Positions 45,039 to 53,003 of a DNA stretch of 64,000 bases are shown one piece after another (position 1 is the first letter of the stretch; every line of letters starts with the position of its first letter). Origin of the DNA: Planctomycetota bacterium (lineage in GTDB: Bacteria; Planctomycetota; Phycisphaerae; Phycisphaerales; Zrk34); NCBI GenBank assembly GCA_016125255.1, contig WGMD01000002.1:868001-932000 (forward strand), read 5' to 3'. The position numbers were made by a program, and so were the translations under genes. The notes under the pieces are model-generated. The model saw only the letters and a program-made list of their open reading frames with translations, ran no database searches and had not been told where the DNA came from.

Positions 45039-46421
45039 TCACTTGGCGTCCGAATCATCATCATCCGAATGCTTCCCGCCCCAGAGCGGTTTGGGGAAGT
45101 CGCGGTGCCAATCGTCGTACATCTTCTGCAGCCGCTTCACATCATCAGGTCGAGCGGCGGCGAGATCGTTCGTTTCGGAAATGTCCTTCGACAGGTCAAA
45201 GAGCATCGGCTTCTCGCCGGTGTCGCCCTTGCTGCCTTTATCCGATGCGGCGACCAGCTTCATGTCCCCGTCGCGCACGGCCCAGTTGGAGCCATGCTTC
45301 CAGTAAAGCGTCTGATGCGGCCGTTCCTTATTCTCGCCGGTCACATAGGGCAACAGATCGACGCCGTCGAGCGGTTTGCCCGGCGATTTGTCGACGTCGG
45401 CGGCGGCGATGAATGTGGCGAATAGATCGAGCGAAATGATCGGATAGCGATACGTCTGCCCGCTGGGGATGACGCCGGGCCACTGCATGCAGAACGGCAC
45501 GCGGATGCCGCCTTCCCATGTGCTGCCCTTGTACCCGCGCAGCGGCGAATTGTCGTGCCCGTGCGGTCCGCCGTTGTCGGTCAGGTAGACGACGATCGTG
45601 TTCTTCGAGAGTCCGTCCTTGTCCAGTTGATCGAGCACCATGCCGACGGCGCGGTCGAGCGCGATCGTCATGGCTGCGATCTTGTCGCCGTGCGCTGCTT
45701 TGAGGTCGGCCTCGGTGGCCTGAAGCGGCATATGCGTGGCGTTGAATGCGAGGTACACGAAGAACGGCTTGTCCTTCGATTCGTGAATGTACGCTGCGGC
45801 GCGCCGGCCGAGTTCGTCGGTCATGTAGTCGAACTGCTCAGGCCGGACGGGCTCCGAGTCATGCAGAAGCTGATTGAGTCGCGAGGGTTTTTCTAGCGGC
45901 CAATAGCTCCGTGCGCCCTGAAGGAATCCGTAGTAGTCGGTGTAGCCGCGCTCGATCGGCGTGAACTGCGGGGCATAGCCCAGGTGCCACTTGCCCAGCG
46001 CGATGGTGCGGTAGCCGGCTGAATGAAGCACGGTTGGCAGCATTGTCTCGCTCAGCGGCAGGCCGTTCTTCTCGCTGTACGCCGGGGGAATGTTGAACTC
46101 ATGCCCGAAGCGCTCCTGGTACCGGCCGGTGTTGATACCCGCGCGCGACGGGCTGCAGACGGCGCCGCTGACGTAACCATCGGTGAACCGCACGCCGTTC
46201 CTGGCGATCGAGTCGATGCGGGGCGTGGGAATCCTGTCCTCGCCCTGCATGGAAAATTCGTTGTATCCGCAATCGTCCGAAAGGATGATCACGAAATTCG
46301 GCTTGGCCGGACGAGGCGTCGCCGCCGGGGCGAAGCCGCCGAAAAACGGCAAAAACACGGCGAAAAACGCCACAAATTGACCCATGCGGGTCGTGGACGA
46401 TTCAAGCGGATGTGCGGACAT
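45039..46421 (-). CDS. secreted formylglycine sulfatase (S1 family), last gene of sulfatase operon
   Basis: A 460-residue sulfatase with an N-terminal hydrophobic signal (FVAFFAVFLPFFGGFAPAA). The metal-binding start is NFVIILSDDCGY. The modification motif is CSPSR with C89 (GAVCSPSRAGINTGRY), which a formylglycine-generating enzyme converts. Other active-site blocks are ALGKWHLG, THMPLQ and YLTDNGGPHGHDN. Such enzymes remove sulfate esters from polysaccharides in the periplasm or outside. No substrate subfamily can be assigned by eye. The C-terminus is acidic (HSDDDDSDAK). A gap of 62 nt separates it from the preceding sulfatase, the largest in the operon. Confidence 0.92.
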   Translation of the reverse strand: MSAHPLESSTTRMGQFVAFFAVFLPFFGGFAPAATPRPAKPNFVIILSDDCGYNEFSMQGEDRIPTPRIDSIARNGVRFTDGYVSGAVCSPSRAGINTGRYQERFGHEFNIPPAYSEKNGLPLSETMLPTVLHSAGYRTIALGKWHLGYAPQFTPIERGYTDYYGFLQGARSYWPLEKPSRLNQLLHDSEPVRPEQFDYMTDELGRRAAAYIHESKDKPFFVYLAFNATHMPLQATEADLKAAHGDKIAAMTIALDRAVGMVLDQLDKDGLSKNTIVVYLTDNGGPHGHDNSPLRGYKGSTWEGGIRVPFCMQWPGVIPSGQTYRYPIISLDLFATFIAAADVDKSPGKPLDGVDLLPYVTGENKERPHQTLYWKHGSNWAVRDGDMKLVAASDKGSKGDTGEKPMLFDLSKDISETNDLAAARPDDVKRLQKMYDDWHRDFPKPLWGGKHSDDDDSDAK

Positions 46422-46483
46422 GTTCGAGAGTCCCTCTGCCGTGCGGGCAACCCATTAACGCCGCGGGCGCACCGGCTATTGCA

Positions 46484-47845
46484 TCATTTTCTCTGAGGTC
46501 GCTCCGCCGGTCCGCCCGGCTTCTGCCACGGCACCGAGCCCCCCGCCTGAATCTGAGACCGCAGCCGGCGCGACAGATCGTTCAGCTCCTTCTTCGCCGA
46601 ACTGCTCATGTCGTGCGCCTCCATCGGATCGTCCGCGACGTTGTATAGCTCAAACGGCTCCGTCGGCAGATTCTTCACCAGCTTCCACGGCCCGATGCGC
46701 GCCGCGTGAATCGTCATGCCCATGTATCGGTTGCCCCCTTCCCGGCGCGTCCAGAACAGCGGCCGATCGAGATTCGCCTGCTTCTCGCCCCGCAGCGTCG
46801 GCATCAGACTCACGCCGTCGATCTCATGATCGATCGCCACGCCCGCCGCTTCGCAGAATGTCGGGAACAGGTCCATCGTCAGCGCGATCGCATCGGTGCG
46901 CGAGCCGCTTTGAATATGACCGGGCCAGATGATCGCCCCCGGCACGCGCAGGCCGCCTTCGTACATGCTGCCTTTGCCGTCGCGCGTCTTACCGCAGGTC
47001 GCGCCGTGCCCGAGATCCCCGCCGTTGTCGCTGGTGAACACGATCAGCGTGTTCTCATACACCCCCGCTTCCTTCAGCGCCGCGATAACCTTGCCCACGC
47101 GATCGTCCAGATGCTCGATCAGCGCCACGATCTTCGCCCGCTTGTCCGTGATGTTCGGCTCGCGCGCTTTCACTTTCGCAAGCCAATCGTCCGGCGGCTG
47201 AATCGGAAAATGCGGCGCGTTGTACGCCAGATACAAAAAGAACGGCTCGCCGCTCTTCGCCCGCGCTTGAATATCTTCGATCGCCCAGTCAGTGAAAATA
47301 TCCGTGGCGTGGCCTTTCGGGTCAACTTCCTTGTCGTTGAGGCGCATGTAGTTGATGCCGAAGCGGCGGTGCGTGTAGTAGTCCTCCATCATGTCGTCAA
47401 GGAACCCGTGAAACAAATCGAAGCCCCGCGCGTTGGGCCAGTTCTCCGGGGAAAGCCCCAGGTTCCATTTGCCGACGATCGCCGTGTGATAACCCGCGCG
47501 TTTGAGCATCGTCGGAATCAACACCGCCTCCGGCGACAGATACCCCCAGTTGTCCTCCAGCGGCGTGCGAATCAGCCCCGGCACGCCCACGCGCTCCGGA
47601 TACCACCCCGTCATCGCCGACGCACGCGACGGCGAACACACGCAGCAGTTCGCATAAAAATTGTCGAAGCGCATGCCCGATGCGATCAGCGCATCGATGT
47701 TCGGACTCTTCAGGTCCGTCGCCCCGTAGCTCGACAGGTCGCCGTAGCCCAGATCGTCGGCGAAGATGAAAAGAATGTTCGGCTTCTGAGCCGCGCGCGC
47801 CATCGGCGCGATCAGCAGAATCGCCATCGCGATGAATCGTTGCAT
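46484..47845 (-). CDS. secreted formylglycine sulfatase (S1 family)
   Basis: A 453-residue sulfatase. Signal peptide QRFIAMAILLIAPMARAA. The first metal-site motif is NILFIFADDLGYGDLSSYGA. The formylglycine Cys is C70 in CVCSPSRASAMTGWYPERVG. Further motifs are IVGKWNLG, YNAPHFPIQPP and FTSDNGGDLGH. GGAG lies 6 nt before the ATG at 47845; the frame is open to 47905 but only through the end of the preceding gene. The stop of the preceding sulfatase is 14 nt upstream, so they are co-transcribed. The presumed substrate is a sulfated glycan. Confidence 0.93.
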   Translation of the reverse strand: MQRFIAMAILLIAPMARAAQKPNILFIFADDLGYGDLSSYGATDLKSPNIDALIASGMRFDNFYANCCVCSPSRASAMTGWYPERVGVPGLIRTPLEDNWGYLSPEAVLIPTMLKRAGYHTAIVGKWNLGLSPENWPNARGFDLFHGFLDDMMEDYYTHRRFGINYMRLNDKEVDPKGHATDIFTDWAIEDIQARAKSGEPFFLYLAYNAPHFPIQPPDDWLAKVKAREPNITDKRAKIVALIEHLDDRVGKVIAALKEAGVYENTLIVFTSDNGGDLGHGATCGKTRDGKGSMYEGGLRVPGAIIWPGHIQSGSRTDAIALTMDLFPTFCEAAGVAIDHEIDGVSLMPTLRGEKQANLDRPLFWTRREGGNRYMGMTIHAARIGPWKLVKNLPTEPFELYNVADDPMEAHDMSSSAKKELNDLSRRLRSQIQAGGSVPWQKPGGPAERPQRK

Positions 47846-47859
47846 GGGTCGCTCCAAAG

Positions 47860-49188
47860 TTACTTGTCCTGCGGCGTGACGTGCGCGTGCACCTCTTCGT
47901 GCCACGCCTGTAAATCCTTCCGCATCGTCTCGACGCGGTCCGTTTCCGTGTCCGCCGCGTTGTGCTTCTCACCGATATCGCTCGACAGATCGTACAACCC
48001 GACCCCGTCGATGCCCTTTGCATTTTCGATCAGCTTCCACTTCCCCTCGCGCATCGCCCGCTGTTTGCCGTATTCCCAGAACACCTTCCGCGCCGGCAGC
48101 GCCTTGCCTTCCATCAACAGCGGCATAAGACTCACGCCATCCAGCGCATGACCCTCCGGCATCGTCGCCCCGCCGAGTTCAAGCAGCGTCGGCATCAGGT
48201 CGATGCTGATCGCCAACTCGTCCGTGACGCCCGGCTTGATCTTGCCGGGCCACCATGCAATCGCCGGCTCGCGATGTCCGCCTTCCCAGAGCGATCCCTT
48301 GAATCCCCGCAGCGGGCCGTTGGAACTCATCGGCGTGCCCCCGTTGTCGGAAAAGAAAAAGATGAACGTGCGGTCCGCCATGTCCGCCCGCTTCACCGCC
48401 CCGACAATCTCGCCGACGCCCTTGTCCATCTCCGCGAGCATCTCGTTGAACGCGCGATGCTTGTCGTAGTGATCCGGGTACACATCCTTCGTCCGCCCTT
48501 CCGCGCGCACCGGCGGATCGCCCGGTCCCTGATACGGCGCGTGCACCGATTCCTGTGCGATGTACAGACAGAACGGCTGCTCCGTGTGCGTCTCGATGAA
48601 CTTCACCGCGTGCTGCGAAATCAGATGCACGCTGTACCCCTTCTCCGGCGTCAGCTCCAGATTCTCCCACCAGTCGGGCTTGCCCATCCGATCCAGATGA
48701 TTCTGATAGTCGACGTTGCCCGACACGTACCCCCGGAAGATTTCAAAGCCCTGCAAGGAGGGGTTGTAGCGCGGCGCGTAACCAAGGTGCCACTTGCCGA
48801 ACATCGCCGTGTTGTACCCCGCATCGCGAAGGCGCTCGGCGAAGGTGATCTCCGAAAGCTGCAGCGCCAGATCGTGCGACGGTTCGTCGTCATCGGCGTT
48901 GACGACCTGGTCGACGCCGGTGCGCTGCTGGTAGCGGCCGGTGACGAGCCCGGCCCGGGTCGGCGAGCAGACGCACCCGCTGGCGTGGAAGTCGGTGAAG
49001 CGCAGCCCCTCGGCGGCGAGCTGATCAATATGCGGCGTTTTGACGGCTTTCCCGCCGTAACACGACGCGTCGCCGTAGCCCATGTCGTCGGCGAGAATGA
49101 TGATGATGTTCGGCTTGAGATGCTCCGCCGCCGGCGCCATCGCACCCGCGCCAAGAACCATCAGCATCACGATCACACCCTGCCTCAT
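47860..49188 (-). CDS. secreted formylglycine sulfatase (S1 family, arylsulfatase A-like)
   Basis: A 442-residue sulfatase. Signal peptide about 1-21 (VIVMLMVLGAGAMAPAA). Active-site motifs: NIIIILADDMGYGDASCYGG, the CSPTR modification motif with C74 (GCVCSPTRAGLVTGRY), MFGKWHLGYAP, ESVHAPYQGPG and FFSDNGGTPMSSNGPLRG. The TR variant of the core motif is common and accepted by formylglycine-generating enzymes. It is flanked by other sulfatases at 14-15 nt distance on both sides, showing a tight operon. Low similarity to its neighbours at the C-terminus suggests different substrates. Confidence 0.93.
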   Translation of the reverse strand: MRQGVIVMLMVLGAGAMAPAAEHLKPNIIIILADDMGYGDASCYGGKAVKTPHIDQLAAEGLRFTDFHASGCVCSPTRAGLVTGRYQQRTGVDQVVNADDDEPSHDLALQLSEITFAERLRDAGYNTAMFGKWHLGYAPRYNPSLQGFEIFRGYVSGNVDYQNHLDRMGKPDWWENLELTPEKGYSVHLISQHAVKFIETHTEQPFCLYIAQESVHAPYQGPGDPPVRAEGRTKDVYPDHYDKHRAFNEMLAEMDKGVGEIVGAVKRADMADRTFIFFFSDNGGTPMSSNGPLRGFKGSLWEGGHREPAIAWWPGKIKPGVTDELAISIDLMPTLLELGGATMPEGHALDGVSLMPLLMEGKALPARKVFWEYGKQRAMREGKWKLIENAKGIDGVGLYDLSSDIGEKHNAADTETDRVETMRKDLQAWHEEVHAHVTPQDK

Positions 49189-49203
49189 GTCAATCCCTTC
49201 GCA

Positions 49204-50490
49204 TCAATCCTTGCGGGCGAAACGGTCGATGACCCCGCGAAGCTCATCGCGCAGCTCGATCTGCTTCTTGTTGAGGTCCGTGTCCGACAGCGGCTTGCCC
49301 TCGTGCGGGTCTTTGATCACGTTGAACATCCGCCCGTCGCTGTACAACTTGAACTCGACGGTGCGGGCCCACTCGGCGTTCTTGAAATTGCCCAGCTTCG
49401 GGTGGTACCAACTGTACACCCACTGCCGCGGGCGCCCCTGCTTGCCGGAGAGCTGCGGCCAGAAACTTTGCCCATCCATCTCGACCCCCGCCGGCGTCGC
49501 CGCGCCGCTGACCTCCGCGAACGTCGGCAGCATGTCGGAGAAATCGACGAGGTCTTCGCAGACGAAGCCGCTCGTAACATGACCCGGCCAGTTGGCGATC
49601 AACGGCACGCGCGTCCCGTTGTCATGCGACGAGCCCTTGCCGCCGATGTACGGCTTGCCGTCGAGCGTCGAGTGCACGCCCGCCGTCGTCCCGTTGTCAC
49701 CCGTGAAGATCACCAGCGTATTGTCGCGCAGGCCCAGTTCGTCGAGCTTCGCGAGCACGTTGGCGACCATCTTGTCGGTGTGGCTGACCATCTCGACGAG
49801 GTGTCGCTCATTGTGTTTGCCGCCGATAGCGTCATTCGACTTCTCCGCCTTGTCGCCCCGGCGGAAGGTCGGGTCCCAATCCTTCGATTCGGGCGTCGGG
49901 TCGAACGGCGCATGCACGAGCATCATCGGGTAATACAGAAAGAACGGCTTGTCCTTGTGGCGTTCGATGAAATCGAGCGCGTATTTGTTCACGATGTCCG
50001 GGCCGTATTCGCCGTTTTTGAAATCGACCTGCTTGCCGTCGATCTCGAAGCCGGGGTTCGGATAGCGGTTGGGCCGGCGGTTCAGTTGCCACAGGCAATA
50101 CTCATCAAACCCGAAATGCCCCGGCCCTTCGTAGCCCCCGCCGAGCTGCCATTTGCCGACGACGCCCGTGACGTAGCCGGCGTCCTTGAGCATGTTGCCG
50201 AAGGTCTTTTCCGTCGGCTTCAGCTCGCCGAAGCTGATGTAGTTGCGGCTGTTGTACCGGCCGGTCATGAGTTGCACGCGGCTGGGCGTGCACAGCGGCT
50301 GCGCATGCACGTTCGTGAAGCGCACCCCGGTCGCCGCCAGGTTGTCGAGCGTCGGCGTCTTGTACGGCCCGCCGCCGTCGCAACTCAAACATTCGTACCC
50401 CAGATCGTCCGCCAGAATGAAAACGATATTCGGCTGACGCGCCCATGCGAACGACGCCAGCAGCAACACGATCAACAGCACCCGACCCAT
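49204..50490 (-). CDS. secreted formylglycine sulfatase (S1 family)
   Basis: A 428-residue sulfatase with signal peptide RVLLIVLLLASFAWA. Motifs: NIVFILADDLGYECLSCDGG, C67 in QPLCTPSRVQLMTGRYNSRN, VVGKWQLGGGYEGPGHFGFD, MMLVHAPFDPTP and FTGDNGTTAGVHS. The YECL/CDGGGPYKTP opening and the YNSRNY segment mark a subgroup distinct from the other four sulfatases in the cluster. The start is at 50490; its stop is 15 nt from the next gene and its start 12 nt from the esterase stop. It should act outside the inner membrane on a sulfated sugar chain. Confidence 0.93.
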   Translation of the reverse strand: MGRVLLIVLLLASFAWARQPNIVFILADDLGYECLSCDGGGPYKTPTLDNLAATGVRFTNVHAQPLCTPSRVQLMTGRYNSRNYISFGELKPTEKTFGNMLKDAGYVTGVVGKWQLGGGYEGPGHFGFDEYCLWQLNRRPNRYPNPGFEIDGKQVDFKNGEYGPDIVNKYALDFIERHKDKPFFLYYPMMLVHAPFDPTPESKDWDPTFRRGDKAEKSNDAIGGKHNERHLVEMVSHTDKMVANVLAKLDELGLRDNTLVIFTGDNGTTAGVHSTLDGKPYIGGKGSSHDNGTRVPLIANWPGHVTSGFVCEDLVDFSDMLPTFAEVSGAATPAGVEMDGQSFWPQLSGKQGRPRQWVYSWYHPKLGNFKNAEWARTVEFKLYSDGRMFNVIKDPHEGKPLSDTDLNKKQIELRDELRGVIDRFARKD

Positions 50491-50502
50491 GGCCGTCTCC
50501 TG

Positions 50503-51402
50503 TTATTTCTTGGCGGGCTCCAGTAATCCGCGAGCTTTCATCCAATCGCCCACACGCGCCGGCCACGTGTGCACGTCATGTTTCGATTCGCGCAATCCGT
50601 ATCCATGCCCCCCGCTCGGATACAGATGCATCTCCACCGGCACCTTCTCATGCTTGAGCGCCAGGTAGTACGCGATCGCGCACTCGACCTTGATGCCGTC
50701 GTCTTCGGTCTGAATCAAGATCGCCGGCGGCGTGTCCTTCGTCACCGTGATCTCCGGCGCGAGCTTGTTCACGTCGCCGCCTACCGTCAGATAAGCCGGG
50801 TACACCAGCACCGAAAAGTCAGGCCGGCACGACAACTTGTCCGCCTCGTCGATGGCGTCGTAGCTGTTCTTGTCGAAGCGCGTCGAGGCGGCGGCGGTCA
50901 GATGCCCGCCCGCCGAGAAACCGAGGATGCCGATGCGATTGGGGTCCACGCCATACTTGTCCGCATCGCGGCGCATGAGGCGGATCGCCCGCTGCACATC
51001 CTGAAGCGGCGCTTCGTACATCGGTCGATCCTTGCGGCGCGGCACGCGGTATTTCAAAATCGCAGCGGAAACGCCAATGGAATTGAGCCACTCGGCGATC
51101 TCCGTGCCTTCGAGGTTCCACGCCAGAATCTGATACCCCCCGCCGGGGCAGACGATGACCATCGTCCCCGTCGCCTTGTCAGCCGGCGCGGGATACATCG
51201 TCAGCGTCGGCTCCGACACGTCGGCGAGTCGGATCACCGGCACGCCGTCCTTGGGGTTGCGATCCTGCTCGTGCTCCGCGGGGATGTCGCCCTTCTCCCC
51301 GGGCGCGGTCTCGGGCCAGACTTTCACCACGGCGTGATCGTCCGCCGCCGCAAACTGCATCGGTACGAGGCAAAAAAGCATCATGATCAGTATCCATCGC
51401 AT
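50503..51402 (-). CDS. secreted alpha/beta-hydrolase, acetylxylan-esterase-like
   Basis: A 299-residue exported esterase. Signal peptide WILIMMLFCLVPMQFAAA. The oxyanion region is IVCPGGGYQILAWNLEG. The nucleophile is S163 in ILGFSAGGHLTAAA, with acid D234/D235 (QTEDDGIKVE) and H266 (YPSGGHGYG). This pattern fits the BD-FAE/AXE-type esterases that strip acetyl or other acyl groups from glycans. AAGGAG lies 7 nt before the ATG at 51402. It sits in the middle of the sulfatase operon, 4 nt after one sulfatase and 12 nt before the next, so desulfation and deacylation are probably combined. Confidence 0.92.
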   Translation of the reverse strand: MRWILIMMLFCLVPMQFAAADDHAVVKVWPETAPGEKGDIPAEHEQDRNPKDGVPVIRLADVSEPTLTMYPAPADKATGTMVIVCPGGGYQILAWNLEGTEIAEWLNSIGVSAAILKYRVPRRKDRPMYEAPLQDVQRAIRLMRRDADKYGVDPNRIGILGFSAGGHLTAAASTRFDKNSYDAIDEADKLSCRPDFSVLVYPAYLTVGGDVNKLAPEITVTKDTPPAILIQTEDDGIKVECAIAYYLALKHEKVPVEMHLYPSGGHGYGLRESKHDVHTWPARVGDWMKARGLLEPAKK

Positions 51403-51406
51403 GACG

Positions 51407-52798
51407 TCACTCCTTGACATGGGGCATCGGGGCATTGACGGCTTTCCGCCATGCCGCCAGTGTATCGCGCATCGCCGCGGCGCGCTTCGGATCGCGTTTG
51501 GACAAGTCGGTCTTCTCGCCGAGGTCGTCGGAAAGGTTGTAGAGTTCGACGTGTCCGTCCTCGAAGTATTCGAGCAGCTTGTAATCACCTTCATGGATCA
51601 CGCCCACCGGCGCGGTGCGCCAGCCGGACTTGCCGCCTTCCAGGTACCCGGGGAAGTGCCAGAAGAGCGTACGGTCGGCGATGGTCCGCCCGTGAAATAG
51701 CGGCGAGATGTCCACGCCGTCGAGCGGCTGATCCTTCGGCAGCGCGGCTCCGGCGACGGCGGCGAGCGTCGGATAAAAGTCGATCACATCGACGGCGGTC
51801 GCGCACTGCGAGCCGGGTTTCACGACGCCGGGCCAGCGCACGATCATCGGCACGCGAATGCCGCCTTCGTAGAGCGAGCCCTTGCCGCCTTTGAGCGGGG
51901 CGTTGTCGGTGATGGAATGAAAATCGCCGAGGCCGATCGTGTCGTATCCGCCGACGCCGCCGTTGTCGGAGAGGAAGATGACGATCGTATGCTCAGTGAG
52001 GTGATGTGCGTCGAGTGCGTCCACGATGCGGCCGACAGATTGGTCGACGCTGTCGATCATGGCGGCGTACTCGGGGTTGTTCTGCTTGCCGACGGGCTTG
52101 ATCGCCTTGTACTTTTTGATGAGGTCCTCACGCGCCTGAATCGGCGTGTGCACGGCGTAGTGCGGCAGGTACAAGAAGAACGGCTTGTCCGCATGATCGT
52201 CGATGAACTTCACCGCTTCGTCGGCGAGCCGATCCGTCAGATACTCGCCCTTGGGGCCATCGGGGAGCTGCGGGTTCTTGTACGGCGAGAAGTATCCGCC
52301 GCGCGGCGAGCCGGTGTGATTGCCCGCCATGTTGATGTCGAACCCCTGCTCGCACGGACCGGCCTTGCCCGGCTCGCCGAGGTGCCACTTGCCCATCGAG
52401 GCCGTGACGTATCCCGCGGCGTGAAGCGTCTCGGCGATCGTCACCACGGCCGGGTCGAGCGTGTCATTGTTCCTGGGCACGTCAAGCTTGCGGTCCTTCG
52501 CCCTGCCGCGCTCCAGCGAATCGACCGTATACACGCCCGTCCGCGGCGGGTACTGACCGCTCATGAGTTCCGCCCGCGTCGGCGCGCAGTTCTGACACGC
52601 ATACGCCTGCGTGAACTTCATGCCCTCTTCGCGCAGCTTGTCGATATGCGGCGTCTGGTAGTACCCGCTGCCGAAACAATGCAGATCGGTCCAGCCCAGA
52701 TCATCCGCCAGAATCAGCACGATGTTCGGCTTGTCCGCGCCATGAACGATACAGCACGCCGACAACATCCAAAGAATCACCCACCGCCAACCGCGCAT
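51407..52798 (-). CDS. secreted formylglycine sulfatase (S1 family), first gene of sulfatase operon
   Basis: A 463-residue sulfatase. Signal peptide WRWVILWMLSACCIVHGA. Motifs: NIVLILADDLGWTDLHCFGS, C71 in CQNCAPTRAELMSGQYPPRT (CAPTR rather than CSPSR), ASMGKWHLGEPG, HYAVHTPIQARED and FLSDNGGVGGYDT. The CAPTR form is a known functional variant of CxPxR. I chose ATG 52798 because GGAG then sits 6 nt upstream; 52804 and 52810 are in frame. It follows a REPIN-like element after the VWA gene, so it either has its own promoter or is reached by read-through. Confidence 0.92.
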   Translation of the reverse strand: MRGWRWVILWMLSACCIVHGADKPNIVLILADDLGWTDLHCFGSGYYQTPHIDKLREEGMKFTQAYACQNCAPTRAELMSGQYPPRTGVYTVDSLERGRAKDRKLDVPRNNDTLDPAVVTIAETLHAAGYVTASMGKWHLGEPGKAGPCEQGFDINMAGNHTGSPRGGYFSPYKNPQLPDGPKGEYLTDRLADEAVKFIDDHADKPFFLYLPHYAVHTPIQAREDLIKKYKAIKPVGKQNNPEYAAMIDSVDQSVGRIVDALDAHHLTEHTIVIFLSDNGGVGGYDTIGLGDFHSITDNAPLKGGKGSLYEGGIRVPMIVRWPGVVKPGSQCATAVDVIDFYPTLAAVAGAALPKDQPLDGVDISPLFHGRTIADRTLFWHFPGYLEGGKSGWRTAPVGVIHEGDYKLLEYFEDGHVELYNLSDDLGEKTDLSKRDPKRAAAMRDTLAAWRKAVNAPMPHVKE

Positions 52799-52879
52799 CG
52801 ACATCTCCAATCAGCAGGTAGAGATTCCAACGCCGAAAGCGGTCGATTGTTGCATGAGGATCGAGCGGGCCATGCGTTC

Positions 52880-52999
52880 TCCTCTCCCTCGGGGAGAGGC
52901 CGGGTGAGGGGGCGCATCATCGCTGGCGGCGCACGGTTTGTAACGCGCACTACTTCGGGGCCACCCTCACCCCAGCCCTCTCCCGAAGGGAGAGGGGGT
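52880..52999. repeat. paired-palindrome (REPIN-like) element
   Basis: Left hairpin CCTCTCCCTCGGGGAGAGG followed by CCGGGTGAGGGGG. Right half CCACCCTCACCCCAGCC followed by CTCTCCCGAAGGGAGAGGG. The halves are inverted around a spacer of about 50 nt. It lies between the exbBD-TPR-VWA genes and the sulfatase operon, on the same transcript direction. Confidence 0.7.
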
Positions 53000-53003
53000 C
53001 CGA

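Noticed and set aside
47962-50526. 854-codon plus-strand open frame
   Set aside because: Antisense to two sulfatases. Repetitive Arg/His/Val composition only.
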